From Anaerolineae bacterium (GTDB taxonomy: Bacteria > Chloroflexota > Anaerolineae > Promineifilales > Promineifilaceae): a DNA stretch of 37,296 nt. The stretch's first letter is position 1; every line of letters begins with the position of its first letter. A program made the position numbers and the translations under genes. Below the pieces are notes generated by a model, which made no database searches, was not told the origin of the DNA, and saw only the letters and a program-made list of their open reading frames with translations. This document shows, in pieces, positions 15,719-25,747 of this stretch. The stretch lies in the NCBI GenBank assembly GCA_025929715.1, contig JAICPS010000003.1:1-37296 (forward strand), in the 5' to 3' direction.

Positions 15719-16728
15719 AGACAATCATTCTCCTGGGCGGCTATGGCACGCGCATGCGACCCCATACCTGGAGCCGGCCCAAGCCTTTGCTCAAGCTGGC
15801 GGGCAACACGGTCCTTGGCCACATTCTGGAGCACATGAGTGAAGTGACCAACGACCAGGTAATCTTTGTCGTCGGGTACAAAGGCGATCAGATAGAGGAG
15901 TGGGTGCGTGCGCACTATCCGCAGATGGACAGCCACTTCGTCCTGCAGCAAGAGCCCCTCGGCCAGGCGCATGCCGTCTGGCTTTGTCGCGATTACCTGC
16001 AAGACGACGACGAGCTGGTCCTGGCGTTCGGCGATGCCATTATCGACGCCGAGTTTGACGTCTTGCGCCGTGTTATAACCAGCCAAGCCGTGGATTCGGT
16101 CTTCATGATCGTGGAGATTGAAGATCCACGAGGGCACGGCGTCGTGGTGCTTGACGAGCTGGGTTACGTGCAACGCTTTATCGAGAAACCTCAAAGCACA
16201 GAGCACAAGCTGCTGGTGACAGGTCTGAACTGGTTCCGGCACAGTGCGGAACTTGCTACTGCGGTGGATATGGTAATTCGAGAAAAACGGCAGACGCTCG
16301 GCGAGTATTTTATGGCGGACGCTTACAAAGTGATGCTGGAAAAAGGGGCACGCATTCTGACCCTGCCTGTGCTGCGCTGGGTTGACACGGGCCAGCCCCA
16401 AAATATGTTGACGGCGAATGCACGATTGCTGGCGGTAGGCTACAGCACACCCGAAGCCATCGAACGCAGCTACGCCGAGGATTTCACCGTATTGCCCCCG
16501 GTGTATCTCCATCCATCAGCGCGCGTCGAGGGTTCGGTCATTGGACCATATGTCACGGTAGAAGCTGGCGCGACGATTAGAGGGTCAATCATTCGTAACA
16601 GCATCGTGGATCGCGAAGCCGTCGTCGTAAACTGCGTGCTGGATGGCGCATTGATTGGCGAATCATGCCAGATAAGGGGTCGAAGCAGGGCGCTCTTTGT
16701 TGGAGACGATTCTGTAGTGAAGGATTAG
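15715..16728 (+). CDS. Sugar-phosphate nucleotidyltransferase with C-terminal left-handed beta-helix
   Basis: The real start is the ATG at 15715 overlapping the gatA stop; the track's 15685 start reads into gatA. The first ~230 residues are a nucleotidyltransferase of the RmlA/GalU/GlmU type: LLGGYGTRMRPHTWSRPKPL is the nucleotide-binding loop, FGDAIIDAEFD contains a metal-binding aspartate, and FIEKP and the GLNWF strand are present. Residues from about 250 have hexapeptide-like repeats (VYLHPSARVEGSVIGPYVTV, then AGATIRGSIIRNSIV), i.e. a short beta-helix. Such enzymes join a sugar 1-phosphate and an NTP to give NDP-sugar for envelope glycans; substrate (glucose, mannose or GlcNAc 1-phosphate) is not determinable. 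No separate acetyltransferase active site is evident. Confidence 0.85.
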   Translation: MKTIILLGGYGTRMRPHTWSRPKPLLKLAGNTVLGHILEHMSEVTNDQVIFVVGYKGDQIEEWVRAHYPQMDSHFVLQQEPLGQAHAVWLCRDYLQDDDELVLAFGDAIIDAEFDVLRRVITSQAVDSVFMIVEIEDPRGHGVVVLDELGYVQRFIEKPQSTEHKLLVTGLNWFRHSAELATAVDMVIREKRQTLGEYFMADAYKVMLEKGARILTLPVLRWVDTGQPQNMLTANARLLAVGYSTPEAIERSYAEDFTVLPPVYLHPSARVEGSVIGPYVTVEAGATIRGSIIRNSIVDREAVVVNCVLDGALIGESCQIRGRSRALFVGDDSVVKD

Positions 16729-16731
16729 GCC

Positions 16732-17892
<1,161 letters not shown>

Positions 17893-17901
17893 TCTCAATT
17901 C

Positions 17902-19347
17902 ATGAACAGATTTGAAGCGGTTATCGGCCTGGAAGTTCACGCCGAATTGATGACCAATGCAAAGATGTTCTGCGGCTGTCGCGTGGTGGATAGCGTCGAG
18001 GCGCCACCAAATTCGGCGGTATGTCCCATTTGCCTGGGCATGCCGGGCATGCTGCCGGCGATCAACCGTCGGGCTGTCGAGTTTGCGTTGCGTGTGGCGC
18101 TGGCACTGAATTGCGAAATTCAGGCTGAGAACGTGTTCGCGCGCAAGAACTACTTTTATCCCGATCTGCCGAAGGGCTATCAAATTAGCCAGTACGAGCT
18201 GCCTCTGGCGCGCCACGGATGGCTTGAAATCTCGTTGCCCGGTGGCGCGAAACGACGCGTTGGCATACGGCGCGTGCACATCGAAGAAGATACCGGAAAG
18301 TTGACGCATCTTGACGGTGAAGGATCTTTAGTAGATTACAATCGTTCCGGGGTTCCGCTGCTCGAGATTGTTTCCGAACCGGAGCTGCATTCGGCTGAAG
18401 AAGTTTATGCCTATGCCGTGCGCCTGCGACAGATCCTCCGCTATTTGCAAGTCAACTCCGGTGATCTGGAGAAGGGCGTTTTGCGCGTCGAGCCCAATAT
18501 CAGCCTGCGTCCGCAGGGAAGCAGCGAGTTTGGCACGCGAACCGAGGTAAAAAACCTGAATAGCTTCCGGGCGCTTGCCGCGGCGACGGAGTACGAACTG
18601 CAGCGGCAAGAAGCCATCTTACGACAGGGGGGCGAGGTGGCGCAGGAAACGCGAGGCTGGCATGAGGGGCGCCGCGAGACATTCTCGCAACGGAGCAAGG
18701 AGGAAGCGGAGGATTACCGCTATTTTCCTGAGCCAGATTTGCCGCCGTTGTTCGTCGACAAGGCCTGGATCGATCGCGTTCGTCAAGAATTGCCGGAATT
18801 ACCCGCCGCGAAAGTTGACCGCTACCAGGAGGATCTTGACCTGTCGCACTATGACGCCTCAGTGCTGACCGAGGATAGACCCATCGCCGAATGGTTTGAA
18901 GCGGCGGTGAAAGCGGGTGGGGAACCAAAGAGGGTCGCCAACTGGATCATTAATAATCTTTTTGCGCTGATCAACGAGTCGCAACAAGAGATAACCTCGA
19001 TCCGAGTGACCCCGGAAGGGCTGGTTTCACTTCTAAAGCTGGTAGATGAAGAGACAATCAGCCACAACTCGGCCAAGGATGTGTTGGTAGAAATGTTTAA
19101 AACGGGCAAAGCGCCGGACGCGATCGTAGGCGAAAGAGGGCTGGCGCAAATCTCTGATGAACAGGCGCTCGAGCACATCGTCAGTAAGGTTCTGGCGCTC
19201 AATGCGCAGCAAGTGCAGGCCTACCTGGAGGGCAAGGAGCAGTTACAGGGCTGGTTCGTCGGCCAGGTGATGCGCGAAACGCGGGGCAAAGCCAATCCTG
19301 AGCTTGCCAACGAACTGGTTACGAAGCTTCTGGAACGCCGAAGATAG
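17902..19347 (+). CDS. gatB: Asp/Glu-tRNA amidotransferase subunit B
   Basis: GatB phosphorylates the misacylated aminoacyl-tRNA and transfers ammonia to it. The 481-residue sequence starts [20 protein letters not shown] and has the zinc-site cysteines CGC and [13 protein letters not shown], the [20 protein letters not shown] signature, [10 protein letters not shown]-like [32 protein letters not shown] and the [11 protein letters not shown] segment. The C-terminal third is the helical GatB/YqeY tRNA-binding domain ending with [19 protein letters not shown]. It completes the GatCAB set but is separated from gatC-gatA by two metabolic genes, an order I do not regard as standard. No terminator is obvious in the 114 nt that follow. 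Confidence 0.96.
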   Translation: MNRFEAVIGLEVHAELMTNAKMFCGCRVVDSVEAPPNSAVCPICLGMPGMLPAINRRAVEFALRVALALNCEIQAENVFARKNYFYPDLPKGYQISQYELPLARHGWLEISLPGGAKRRVGIRRVHIEEDTGKLTHLDGEGSLVDYNRSGVPLLEIVSEPELHSAEEVYAYAVRLRQILRYLQVNSGDLEKGVLRVEPNISLRPQGSSEFGTRTEVKNLNSFRALAAATEYELQRQEAILRQGGEVAQETRGWHEGRRETFSQRSKEEAEDYRYFPEPDLPPLFVDKAWIDRVRQELPELPAAKVDRYQEDLDLSHYDASVLTEDRPIAEWFEAAVKAGGEPKRVANWIINNLFALINESQQEITSIRVTPEGLVSLLKLVDEETISHNSAKDVLVEMFKTGKAPDAIVGERGLAQISDEQALEHIVSKVLALNAQQVQAYLEGKEQLQGWFVGQVMRETRGKANPELANELVTKLLERRR

Positions 19348-19430
19348 TCTACTTCCCGCTTGTTTACGACAAAAGGGACCTCTGTTTAGGACTATTTTCA
19401 CCTGTAAGGGCGGAGCCGGTCACGCTACCA

Positions 19431-19456
19431 TATAACCTGTGACAACTATGCAGGTT
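19431..19456 (+). promoter_or_regulatory. -10-like box and inverted repeat before the GAF sensor cluster
   Basis: TATAAC (19431) overlaps the left arm of the inverted repeat AACCTG...CAGGTT (19434-19456) just before the start at 19462. The right arm runs into the purine-rich Shine-Dalgarno-like GGTTGGGA. It may be an operator or a small hairpin limiting translation. No convincing -35 is visible. Confidence 0.3.
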
Positions 19457-19461
19457 GGGAC

Positions 19462-20448
19462 ATGAGAATTAGACTGACGAGGACGGTCGTTCGCTATGCC
19501 GTTTATGGAGTCCTGTGTGGCGTACTATTCCCGGTTATCGCCACGCTGGTGGATATTTCGTCGCGGGAATTGCCCCTACATCCGTTCAGCGCGCTTTTTG
19601 TGCAGGTGACGCAGCCTCTGCACTGGGTCATCGACAGCATACCCATCGTGCTGGGAGTGATGAGCGGGCTAATCGGAGTAAGGGAGCAAAGGCAGGAACA
19701 GCTAAACCGTGATCTATCGCAGGCTGTCTCGAGACAGACCGCCGAATTGGCCGACGCCAACGAAGCCCAACGCACACGCGCGACAGAGCTTGAGCTAATC
19801 GTGCGCATCGTCCAGCGCGTCTCCGCCATCCTTGATCGGCGCGAACTCGTGACCTCTGTCGTCGATATTATCGGCACAACTCTCGACTATTATCACGTGC
19901 ATATTTACCTCTACGACGAGGAGCGCCAGTTCCTCGTCATACAAGCCGGCACTGGCGAAGCCGGAGCGAGCATGGCTCTACAAGGGCATCGGATAGCGCG
20001 AGGCAAGGGTCTTGTGGGTCGCGCGGCTGAATCGAACCTCCCGGTCGTGGTTCCTGATGTGAATAAGGACGGTGGCTGGTTGCCGAACGCGCTGCTACCT
20101 GAAACGCGCGCCGAGGTTGCCGTACCGATCCGGCGTGCGGACAGGGTGCTTGGCGTACTTGACGTTCAACATGACGTCGCCGCGGGTCTTGGCGAAAGTG
20201 ATGCACGGGTGTTGCAGACAATCGCCGATCAGATCGCCGTCGCACTAGAAAATGCACAGCTCTATGAACAGGTGCAGCGGCGCGTGGACCAGGAAATGTT
20301 ATTGAATAGCATTACTCAGAAGATCCAGAACACTATCGAGGTTGATGAGGCGCTGCAGGTGGCTGTTCGCGAGTTGGGGCGTGCCCTGGATGGCGCACAA
20401 GCAAGCGTGCGTATTGTAGGGCGCAACCAGCCAGGAGGCCCGGCGTGA
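19462..20448 (+). CDS. Membrane-anchored GAF-domain protein without kinase domain (sensor component 1)
   Basis: A 328-residue protein: two hydrophobic segments at about 11-30 and 53-74, a coiled coil (about 75-125), then a GAF domain (about 125-270) with YYHVHIYLYDEERQFLV, GLVGRAAESNLPVVVPDV, GWLPNALLPETRAEVAVPI and GVLDVQHDV. The last ~50 residues restart another GAF (ITQKIQNTIEVDEALQVAVR) but stop after the first strand. It has no histidine kinase, cyclase or other output domain. It overlaps the next gene as GTGA, with a perfect AGGAGG 6 nt before that GTG, so the products are made together. I infer a sensory subunit that pairs through coiled coil or GAF contacts with the kinase two genes downstream. 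The signal is unknown. Confidence 0.8.
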   Translation: MRIRLTRTVVRYAVYGVLCGVLFPVIATLVDISSRELPLHPFSALFVQVTQPLHWVIDSIPIVLGVMSGLIGVREQRQEQLNRDLSQAVSRQTAELADANEAQRTRATELELIVRIVQRVSAILDRRELVTSVVDIIGTTLDYYHVHIYLYDEERQFLVIQAGTGEAGASMALQGHRIARGKGLVGRAAESNLPVVVPDVNKDGGWLPNALLPETRAEVAVPIRRADRVLGVLDVQHDVAAGLGESDARVLQTIADQIAVALENAQLYEQVQRRVDQEMLLNSITQKIQNTIEVDEALQVAVRELGRALDGAQASVRIVGRNQPGGPA

Positions 20449-23198
20449 GCGGCCGACGCCTGCGGGATGCTCTACAGCCGGCGCGTCGCTTGCGCCACAT
20501 TCGCCGTCCTCGTCGCTCGCTCTGGCGTCGGATCGAACGGCTCACCGAAGGCGCTTCTCGACTGGCAGCAGGCTCGTTTGACCAGCGCGTGCCGGTGGAA
20601 GGAGACGACGAAATCGCGCAACTGGCGCAAGCTTTTAACAGTATGGCCGGCCAATTGCAGACTTCTTATCGAAGTCTGGAAGAACGCGTAACGGAACGTA
20701 CGCGTGCCTTGGAGACGAGCTTGCAAATCAGCCGGCGCCTTTCCACGATTCTCGATCAGGAAACGCTGACGCAAGAAGTGGTAGACGAGGTGCAAAGGGC
20801 CTACAACTACTATCACGTTCACATTTATCTGTTTGACCTTGGGCGACAATACCTTTTGATGGTTGGCGGTACCGGCGAAGCGGGACGCGCCATGCTGCTG
20901 CGCGGACACCGGCTTAAGGCGGGACAGGGACTGGTGGGTCGCGCAGCGTCACGCAATGAGATCATGCTGGTCCCTGATGTACGTGAGGCGCCTGATTGGC
21001 TCCCGAATCCACTACTTCCCGATACCAAGTCCGAGCTTGCCGTGCCAATTACGTTCGACGGGAAAGTACAGGGCGTGCTAGATGTGCAGCATAATGTCGT
21101 CGGCGGTCTGGACAGCGGTGATGTAGACTTGCTCCAGACGATAGCGGCGCAGTTGGCGGTGGGCCTGCAAAACGCACAGCTGCTGACACAGGTACAAACA
21201 CGCGCCGAGCGCGCCGCACGCATCAATACTATCAGCCAGCGTATTCAACACACGACGAGTGTGGAACAGGCCCTGCAGGTGACAGTGCGTGAACTTGGGG
21301 GCGCGCTGCCGGTGAGCAGCGCCTATATCGAGCTGGAAGCACAGTCGCAGAGCCGCATTAACGAAACCTGGCAGGCGTTCCTAAACGCAATTGATCGCCC
21401 TGAGCGGCTGGTCTATTGTTATGCTGGGGGCATCGTCAGCGCCGAGCCCAAATTAAATGTGATCGACGCTGTAGGCGAGAACTCGCTCAATGCGTCGTTA
21501 GAAGTTAAGAACGAACTCATCGGCCATGTCCGTCTGAATCCTCAGCCTCAACAGCACTGGACGCCTCAGGATCTGGAACTCCTGGAAGCGGTCGCTGCGG
21601 TAGTGGCGCAACAGGTGGAGAACCTGCGCCTGCTGGCTGAAGCCGAGCATTACCGCGAAGAAGCGGAGAAGGCGTTGCGCCGCTTCACACGTGAGCAATG
21701 GGAGGAGCCGGACGCCGGACCCGGGGGCTATCTTTATGACGGACGGTTGGTCACTCCTCTATTGATCGACGATGGTGTGCATGACATTGCACGACCCCTC
21801 CTCGTCCGTGGCGAGCGCGTCGGCGAATTGATGGTCGACGTTGAGGGTCTTTCACCGGCTAACGAAGCGGCAGAACTGGTGTCGGCAGTCGCCGCGCGCC
21901 TAAGCGCTCACGTCGAAAATCTACGTTTATCCCGACAAACAGAGATTGCGTTGGCCGACGTGCAGCGTCGTAGCGACGAACTGGCCCACCTGAATCGCGT
22001 CGTAACGCGTATTGCGGCGACGTTGGATTTGCGCAACAGCCTGCAAATTGTTGTCGAAGAACTGGTGGCTGTCACGGCGGCCGATCAGGCGCGTATCGGG
22101 CTGCTCAATGGAGAGCGCTCGGCATTGAAGATCGTTTCCGAACAATTCGACGAAAGCCGGTCGCCGAGCGCCCTGGGTCTTGAGATTCCGGTCGAAGGTA
22201 ATGCCTTGACCCAGGAAGTGCTCTCTACGGCAAGACCGGTGGTGATTCGGGATGCGCAAAATCATCCGCTGACAGCGCCAATTCGAGGAATGCTGTACGA
22301 GCAGGGAATTCAGACGATGATCGTGCTGCCGATTATGGCCGGCAACGAAATCATTGGCACAGTTGGCGCCGACATTTTGAGTATGGACGTCGACTTCGGC
22401 GCCGAAGATCTGCGGCTGGCAGAGATGGTCGTCTTCCAGGCAGCGACCGCTATTCAGAATGCGCGTTTGTTCGAGCAGGTCCAGACCACCCTTGCCGAAA
22501 CGCGCGCTCTTTATCGGGCTAGCGCCGAGCTAAATCGGGCTCGCAGCTACGATGATCTGTTAGACGTTCTGCGCCTGCATTCGGTAGCGGGCGAAGACAG
22601 CAATATGCTCAGCCTGACGTTGTTTGACGTTCCGTGGACAGATTCTACAACGCCTGAATGGATAAACGTTTTGGCCCACTGGTCGCCGCACCCGGTGCAA
22701 AATCCTACAGTTCGTTTCAGCCTGCAGGATTATCCGGCGCTGAAGATCATGGAACGCGATCGCCAGGCCATGATTGAGGATGTGGCGACCGATTCGCGGT
22801 TGGATTCGCGATCGCGGTGCGCCTTGTTAAATGCGTTTAGGGCGCGAGCGGTGTTGGCGATGCCTCTGGTCGCGGGCGGTCAGTGGATCGGTCATGTAAA
22901 CGTCATGTATCCTGAGCCCCGAAATTTCAGCGAATCGGAACTACAGCAGCTTCGTAATCTTGTTGGACAGGCCGCCGTTGCCGTGCAAAGCATTAACCTG
23001 CTCAAGGAGACGCAGGCCCGAGCGCAGAGGGAGCGCGTTCTGCGCGAAATTACGGCGCGTGTGCGTAGTGTAACGGATATAGACGTCATCATGAAGACCG
23101 CGGTTCGCGAAGTAAGCCGCGCCCTGGAGCGTGACGCGTTCGTCATGCTGGGCGAAGCGTCAAGCAATGGCGAAAACGAAACAGAGCAAGCGGGCTAA
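20445..23198 (+). CDS. HAMP plus multi-GAF protein without kinase domain (sensor component 2)
   Basis: A 917-residue protein starting at a GTG with AGGAGG at ideal spacing. After an Arg-rich stretch comes a HAMP domain (about 30-80, RLTEGASRLAAGSFDQRVPV and GDDEIAQLAQAFNSMAG) that lacks the membrane helix HAMP normally follows. Then a coiled coil, GAF 1 (about 100-245, YYHVHIYLFD), two degenerate half-GAF units with YCYAGG and GYLYDGRLVTPL, a full GAF (about 520-670, IVVEELVAVTAADQARIGLL to AATAIQNARLFEQ), another GAF (about 680-850) and a truncated GAF start at the end. There are no kinase, receiver or cyclase motifs. Its stop precedes the start of the kinase by one base. It probably acts as a cytosolic sensory adaptor. 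The hydrophobic frame just upstream of HAMP suggests loss or frameshift of an ancestral transmembrane segment. Confidence 0.78.
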   Translation: MSGRRLRDALQPARRLRHIRRPRRSLWRRIERLTEGASRLAAGSFDQRVPVEGDDEIAQLAQAFNSMAGQLQTSYRSLEERVTERTRALETSLQISRRLSTILDQETLTQEVVDEVQRAYNYYHVHIYLFDLGRQYLLMVGGTGEAGRAMLLRGHRLKAGQGLVGRAASRNEIMLVPDVREAPDWLPNPLLPDTKSELAVPITFDGKVQGVLDVQHNVVGGLDSGDVDLLQTIAAQLAVGLQNAQLLTQVQTRAERAARINTISQRIQHTTSVEQALQVTVRELGGALPVSSAYIELEAQSQSRINETWQAFLNAIDRPERLVYCYAGGIVSAEPKLNVIDAVGENSLNASLEVKNELIGHVRLNPQPQQHWTPQDLELLEAVAAVVAQQVENLRLLAEAEHYREEAEKALRRFTREQWEEPDAGPGGYLYDGRLVTPLLIDDGVHDIARPLLVRGERVGELMVDVEGLSPANEAAELVSAVAARLSAHVENLRLSRQTEIALADVQRRSDELAHLNRVVTRIAATLDLRNSLQIVVEELVAVTAADQARIGLLNGERSALKIVSEQFDESRSPSALGLEIPVEGNALTQEVLSTARPVVIRDAQNHPLTAPIRGMLYEQGIQTMIVLPIMAGNEIIGTVGADILSMDVDFGAEDLRLAEMVVFQAATAIQNARLFEQVQTTLAETRALYRASAELNRARSYDDLLDVLRLHSVAGEDSNMLSLTLFDVPWTDSTTPEWINVLAHWSPHPVQNPTVRFSLQDYPALKIMERDRQAMIEDVATDSRLDSRSRCALLNAFRARAVLAMPLVAGGQWIGHVNVMYPEPRNFSESELQQLRNLVGQAAVAVQSINLLKETQARAQRERVLREITARVRSVTDIDVIMKTAVREVSRALERDAFVMLGEASSNGENETEQAG

Positions 23199-23199
23199 C

Positions 23200-25287
23200 A
23201 TGAGATCCGAGCACCGCCTCTACCTGGCCTGGCGCGAGCACCGCCTGATTGACGCCATTAACCACGTGATTTTTGAAATGGACGAAGGGGGGCAATGGAC
23301 CTTCCTTAATCCGGCCTGGACACAGCTCAGTGGTTATTCCGTCGCCGATAGTCTCGGTTCCGAGTTCCACACATTTTTCCACGCCGACGATCGCGGAGCA
23401 GCAGATGGGCTTTTGCAGCGCGTGCAGGCGGGCGAGGCTGCACAAGCCTTTGTGCGTCTACAAACACGTGATGCGGGCGCGCGATGGGTCAGCATTGAAG
23501 CGCGGTTGGCGCCTGACGAACATGGTGGACTTCCTGTGGTCGTGGGCACGCTGTCAGACGCCGGCGCATTAAAAGAGGTTGAGGCCCGTTTACAGGCCAT
23601 GGCCATCGAAAGTATGCAATTGCGACAGGAAATGGAAGAGCGCATGGCTGAGCTTGACAACCTGCAACGGCTGATGCGTCGGGAAGCATGGCTGCATATG
23701 CAGGCCACTCATGATGGGGGTGTTCGCGGTTACCGCTACGACCGGCGCCTCATGCAACCGGTAGACACCGTCGAAAGCAACCTTTCAACGCTTTCTGCAA
23801 ACGAGCACGAAGCGGCACAGCGGCTGAAAAAGAACCTCACCAGCGCACTACAAGTCCGTGGTCAGAATTTTGGTGTACTAGGCGTAGAAGACGATCCAGC
23901 TAATCCGGTGACGCCTGCCGAGCGTGAACTTCTGGATGCAATATCGCTGCAGGTCGCCGAAGCCATGGAAAATGCCCGGCTTCTGGAACAGACGCAAAAG
24001 CGCGCCGTAGAGTTGGAGACTGTGGCCCGTGTGAGCACGGCAACGTCGACGATCCTGGAGAAAGATAAGTTGTTGCAGGGCGTGGTCGAGCTGACCCGCC
24101 GTAGCTTCAACCTTTATCACGCGCATATTTACCTGCTGAACCCGGAGAACAATGAGCTTATACTGGCTGCCGGCTCTGGTGAAGCAGGCAGGCAGATGGT
24201 TGAGGATGGCTGGCGCATCAATCTGCACCATCCGCGTTCGGTGGTGGGCAACGCGGCAAGAACCCGCAAGGGTATCATCGTCAACGATGTGCGCAAAGAA
24301 ACGGGCTTCCTGGCCAATCCATTGCTGCCGGCAACACGTTCAGAGCTTGCGGTCCCGATGATTTCTGGTAACCGGCTGCTTGGCGTGCTGGACGTGCAGT
24401 CGGACGCTCCTAATTATTTCACGCAGGATGACGTGCGCATTCAATCGGCGCTTGCAGGGCAGGTGGCTACCGCTTTGCAAAATGCCACGTTGTATCAGGA
24501 GCAGATCGAGACCGCCGAGAAATTGCGTGAGTTCGATCGTCTTAAGTCAGAATTTTTAGCCAGCATGAGCCATGAACTGCGCACGCCGCTAAACTCGATC
24601 ATCGGTTTCGCCGACGTACTCCTGGAGGGTATTGATGGTGAGCTTAATGAGCGCATGGAAGAAGACGTGCAGCTTATTCGCAACAGCGGCCAACATTTAC
24701 GCGAGCTAATTGGCGATATCCTGGACATGTCTAAGATTGAAGCAGGCATGATGGACTTGCGCTACGAATCGATTGACGTAACCGCGTTGCGCCACGAGAT
24801 TGAAGGGTTTGCGCGTACGCAATTGATGACCTATGAGAAAGAGCTAGAATTCAATCTGCACATCGGGAAAGGGGTAGGCCTCGTCGAGGCGGACCTCACC
24901 CGCTTCAAGCAGGTGCTCTTTAATCTGGTAAGCAACGCGATCAAATTTACGGCACAGGGAGGCGTTACGCTTTCTATGAACAACGAAGCGGGTATGCTGG
25001 TCGTGCGCGTTGACGACACCGGCATCGGCATCAAAGAGGAAAATATTCCGATTGTTTTCGAGCAGTTCAGACAGGTGGATGGCAGCCTGACCCGCACAGC
25101 CGGTGGTACCGGCCTGGGACTGCCCATCAGCAAGAGCCTGGTTGAGCTACACGGCGGTGAGATCTGGGTAGAAAGTGAAGTGGGCGAAGGAACGTCTTTC
25201 TATTTTTCACTCCCGCTGGAACGACCACGACCGCGACGCACACAGACGGCGGTCAATATTACGGCAACTGAGGGGAATTTGGGATAA
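23200..25287 (+). CDS. PAS-GAF-GAF sensor histidine kinase (HisKA), soluble
   Basis: The kinase of the cluster. From ATG 23200 (695 aa): a PAS domain (about 15-130, NHVIFEMDEGGQWTFLNPAW and LSGYSVADSLGSEF), a helix, a half-GAF with GYRYDRRLMQP (about 160-270), a full GAF (about 285-430, LYHAHIYLLNPENNELILA), then HisKA with FLASMSHELRTPLNSIIGFA (phosphoacceptor histidine) and HATPase_c with NLVSNAIKFTAQGG, VDDTGIGI and GGTGLGLPISKSLVELHGGE. No membrane helix is seen, so it is cytoplasmic. Alternative starts are ATG 23167 and GTG 23131, which would overlap the upstream gene; 23200 is one base after that gene's stop. It has no attached receiver; the single-domain regulator downstream is the likely phosphate acceptor. 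Confidence 0.9.
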   Translation: MRSEHRLYLAWREHRLIDAINHVIFEMDEGGQWTFLNPAWTQLSGYSVADSLGSEFHTFFHADDRGAADGLLQRVQAGEAAQAFVRLQTRDAGARWVSIEARLAPDEHGGLPVVVGTLSDAGALKEVEARLQAMAIESMQLRQEMEERMAELDNLQRLMRREAWLHMQATHDGGVRGYRYDRRLMQPVDTVESNLSTLSANEHEAAQRLKKNLTSALQVRGQNFGVLGVEDDPANPVTPAERELLDAISLQVAEAMENARLLEQTQKRAVELETVARVSTATSTILEKDKLLQGVVELTRRSFNLYHAHIYLLNPENNELILAAGSGEAGRQMVEDGWRINLHHPRSVVGNAARTRKGIIVNDVRKETGFLANPLLPATRSELAVPMISGNRLLGVLDVQSDAPNYFTQDDVRIQSALAGQVATALQNATLYQEQIETAEKLREFDRLKSEFLASMSHELRTPLNSIIGFADVLLEGIDGELNERMEEDVQLIRNSGQHLRELIGDILDMSKIEAGMMDLRYESIDVTALRHEIEGFARTQLMTYEKELEFNLHIGKGVGLVEADLTRFKQVLFNLVSNAIKFTAQGGVTLSMNNEAGMLVVRVDDTGIGIKEENIPIVFEQFRQVDGSLTRTAGGTGLGLPISKSLVELHGGEIWVESEVGEGTSFYFSLPLERPRPRRTQTAVNITATEGNLG

Positions 25288-25363
25288 TGCGGGAGACCGG
25301 AGCACGAGTAGGGGATGGCTGTTCGCCGGTGCGGCGCGAACGGCTGTAAGGGACGAAACATAT

Positions 25364-25747
25364 ATGCATAAGACGGTACTTTGCATTGAAGATAACAAGA
25401 CACATATGCTGCTCGTCTCGCGCATCGTCGAGGCCGAAGGCTATGAGTTGGTTCGGGCTGAAGACGGCCCTTCTGCTCTGAAGCTGCTTGAAGCGATTGT
25501 ACCAGACATTGTCCTGCTCGACGTAAACATCCCTGGGATACACGGGCTGGATCTGGCGAGGATGATCAAGGACGACGAGCGGCTGGCAGATATTCCCTTA
25601 ATTGCTACAACTGCAAACGTGCTGGTAGGCGACAGGGAGCGCTGCCTGGAGGCGGGGTGCGACGAGTATCTTCCTAAGCCGCTGGATATACGCCGGTTAA
25701 GGCAAGTTATGCGCGATTATGTCAACGGGAGAGTCAGCCCTTTGTAG
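25364..25747 (+). CDS. Single-domain response regulator (CheY/Spo0F-like)
   Basis: A 127-residue receiver domain alone, from ATG 25364 preceded by AAGGGA. Acidic pocket residues are E9/D10 in VLCIEDNK, the phosphorylated aspartate 53 in VLLDVNIPG, the switch threonine near 83 in IATTANV and the lysine 105 in LPKPLD. There is no output domain, so it passes phosphate or binds a partner. It begins 76 nt after the kinase stop and is probably in the same transcript. The track's frame from 25175 reads through the kinase gene in another frame. Its 3' end overlaps the convergent methyltransferase by 14 bp. Confidence 0.92.
   Translation: MHKTVLCIEDNKTHMLLVSRIVEAEGYELVRAEDGPSALKLLEAIVPDIVLLDVNIPGIHGLDLARMIKDDERLADIPLIATTANVLVGDRERCLEAGCDEYLPKPLDIRRLRQVMRDYVNGRVSPL

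Noticed and set aside
15667-16512. 281-aa minus-strand ORF opposite the nucleotidyltransferase
   Set aside because: It is antisense to a clearly recognised enzyme, its translation has no family character, and long shadow frames are common in this GC-rich coding sequence.
19462-25287. Interpreting the GAF genes as one gene broken by sequencing errors
   Set aside because: The perfect AGGAGG before the GTGA overlap and the clean one-base gap before the kinase start argue for real separate genes, although a lost membrane segment in component 2 remains possible.
25175-25363. Extended N-terminus of the response regulator in the ORF track
   Set aside because: This part is the kinase gene read in another frame; the receiver domain and Shine-Dalgarno support ATG 25364.
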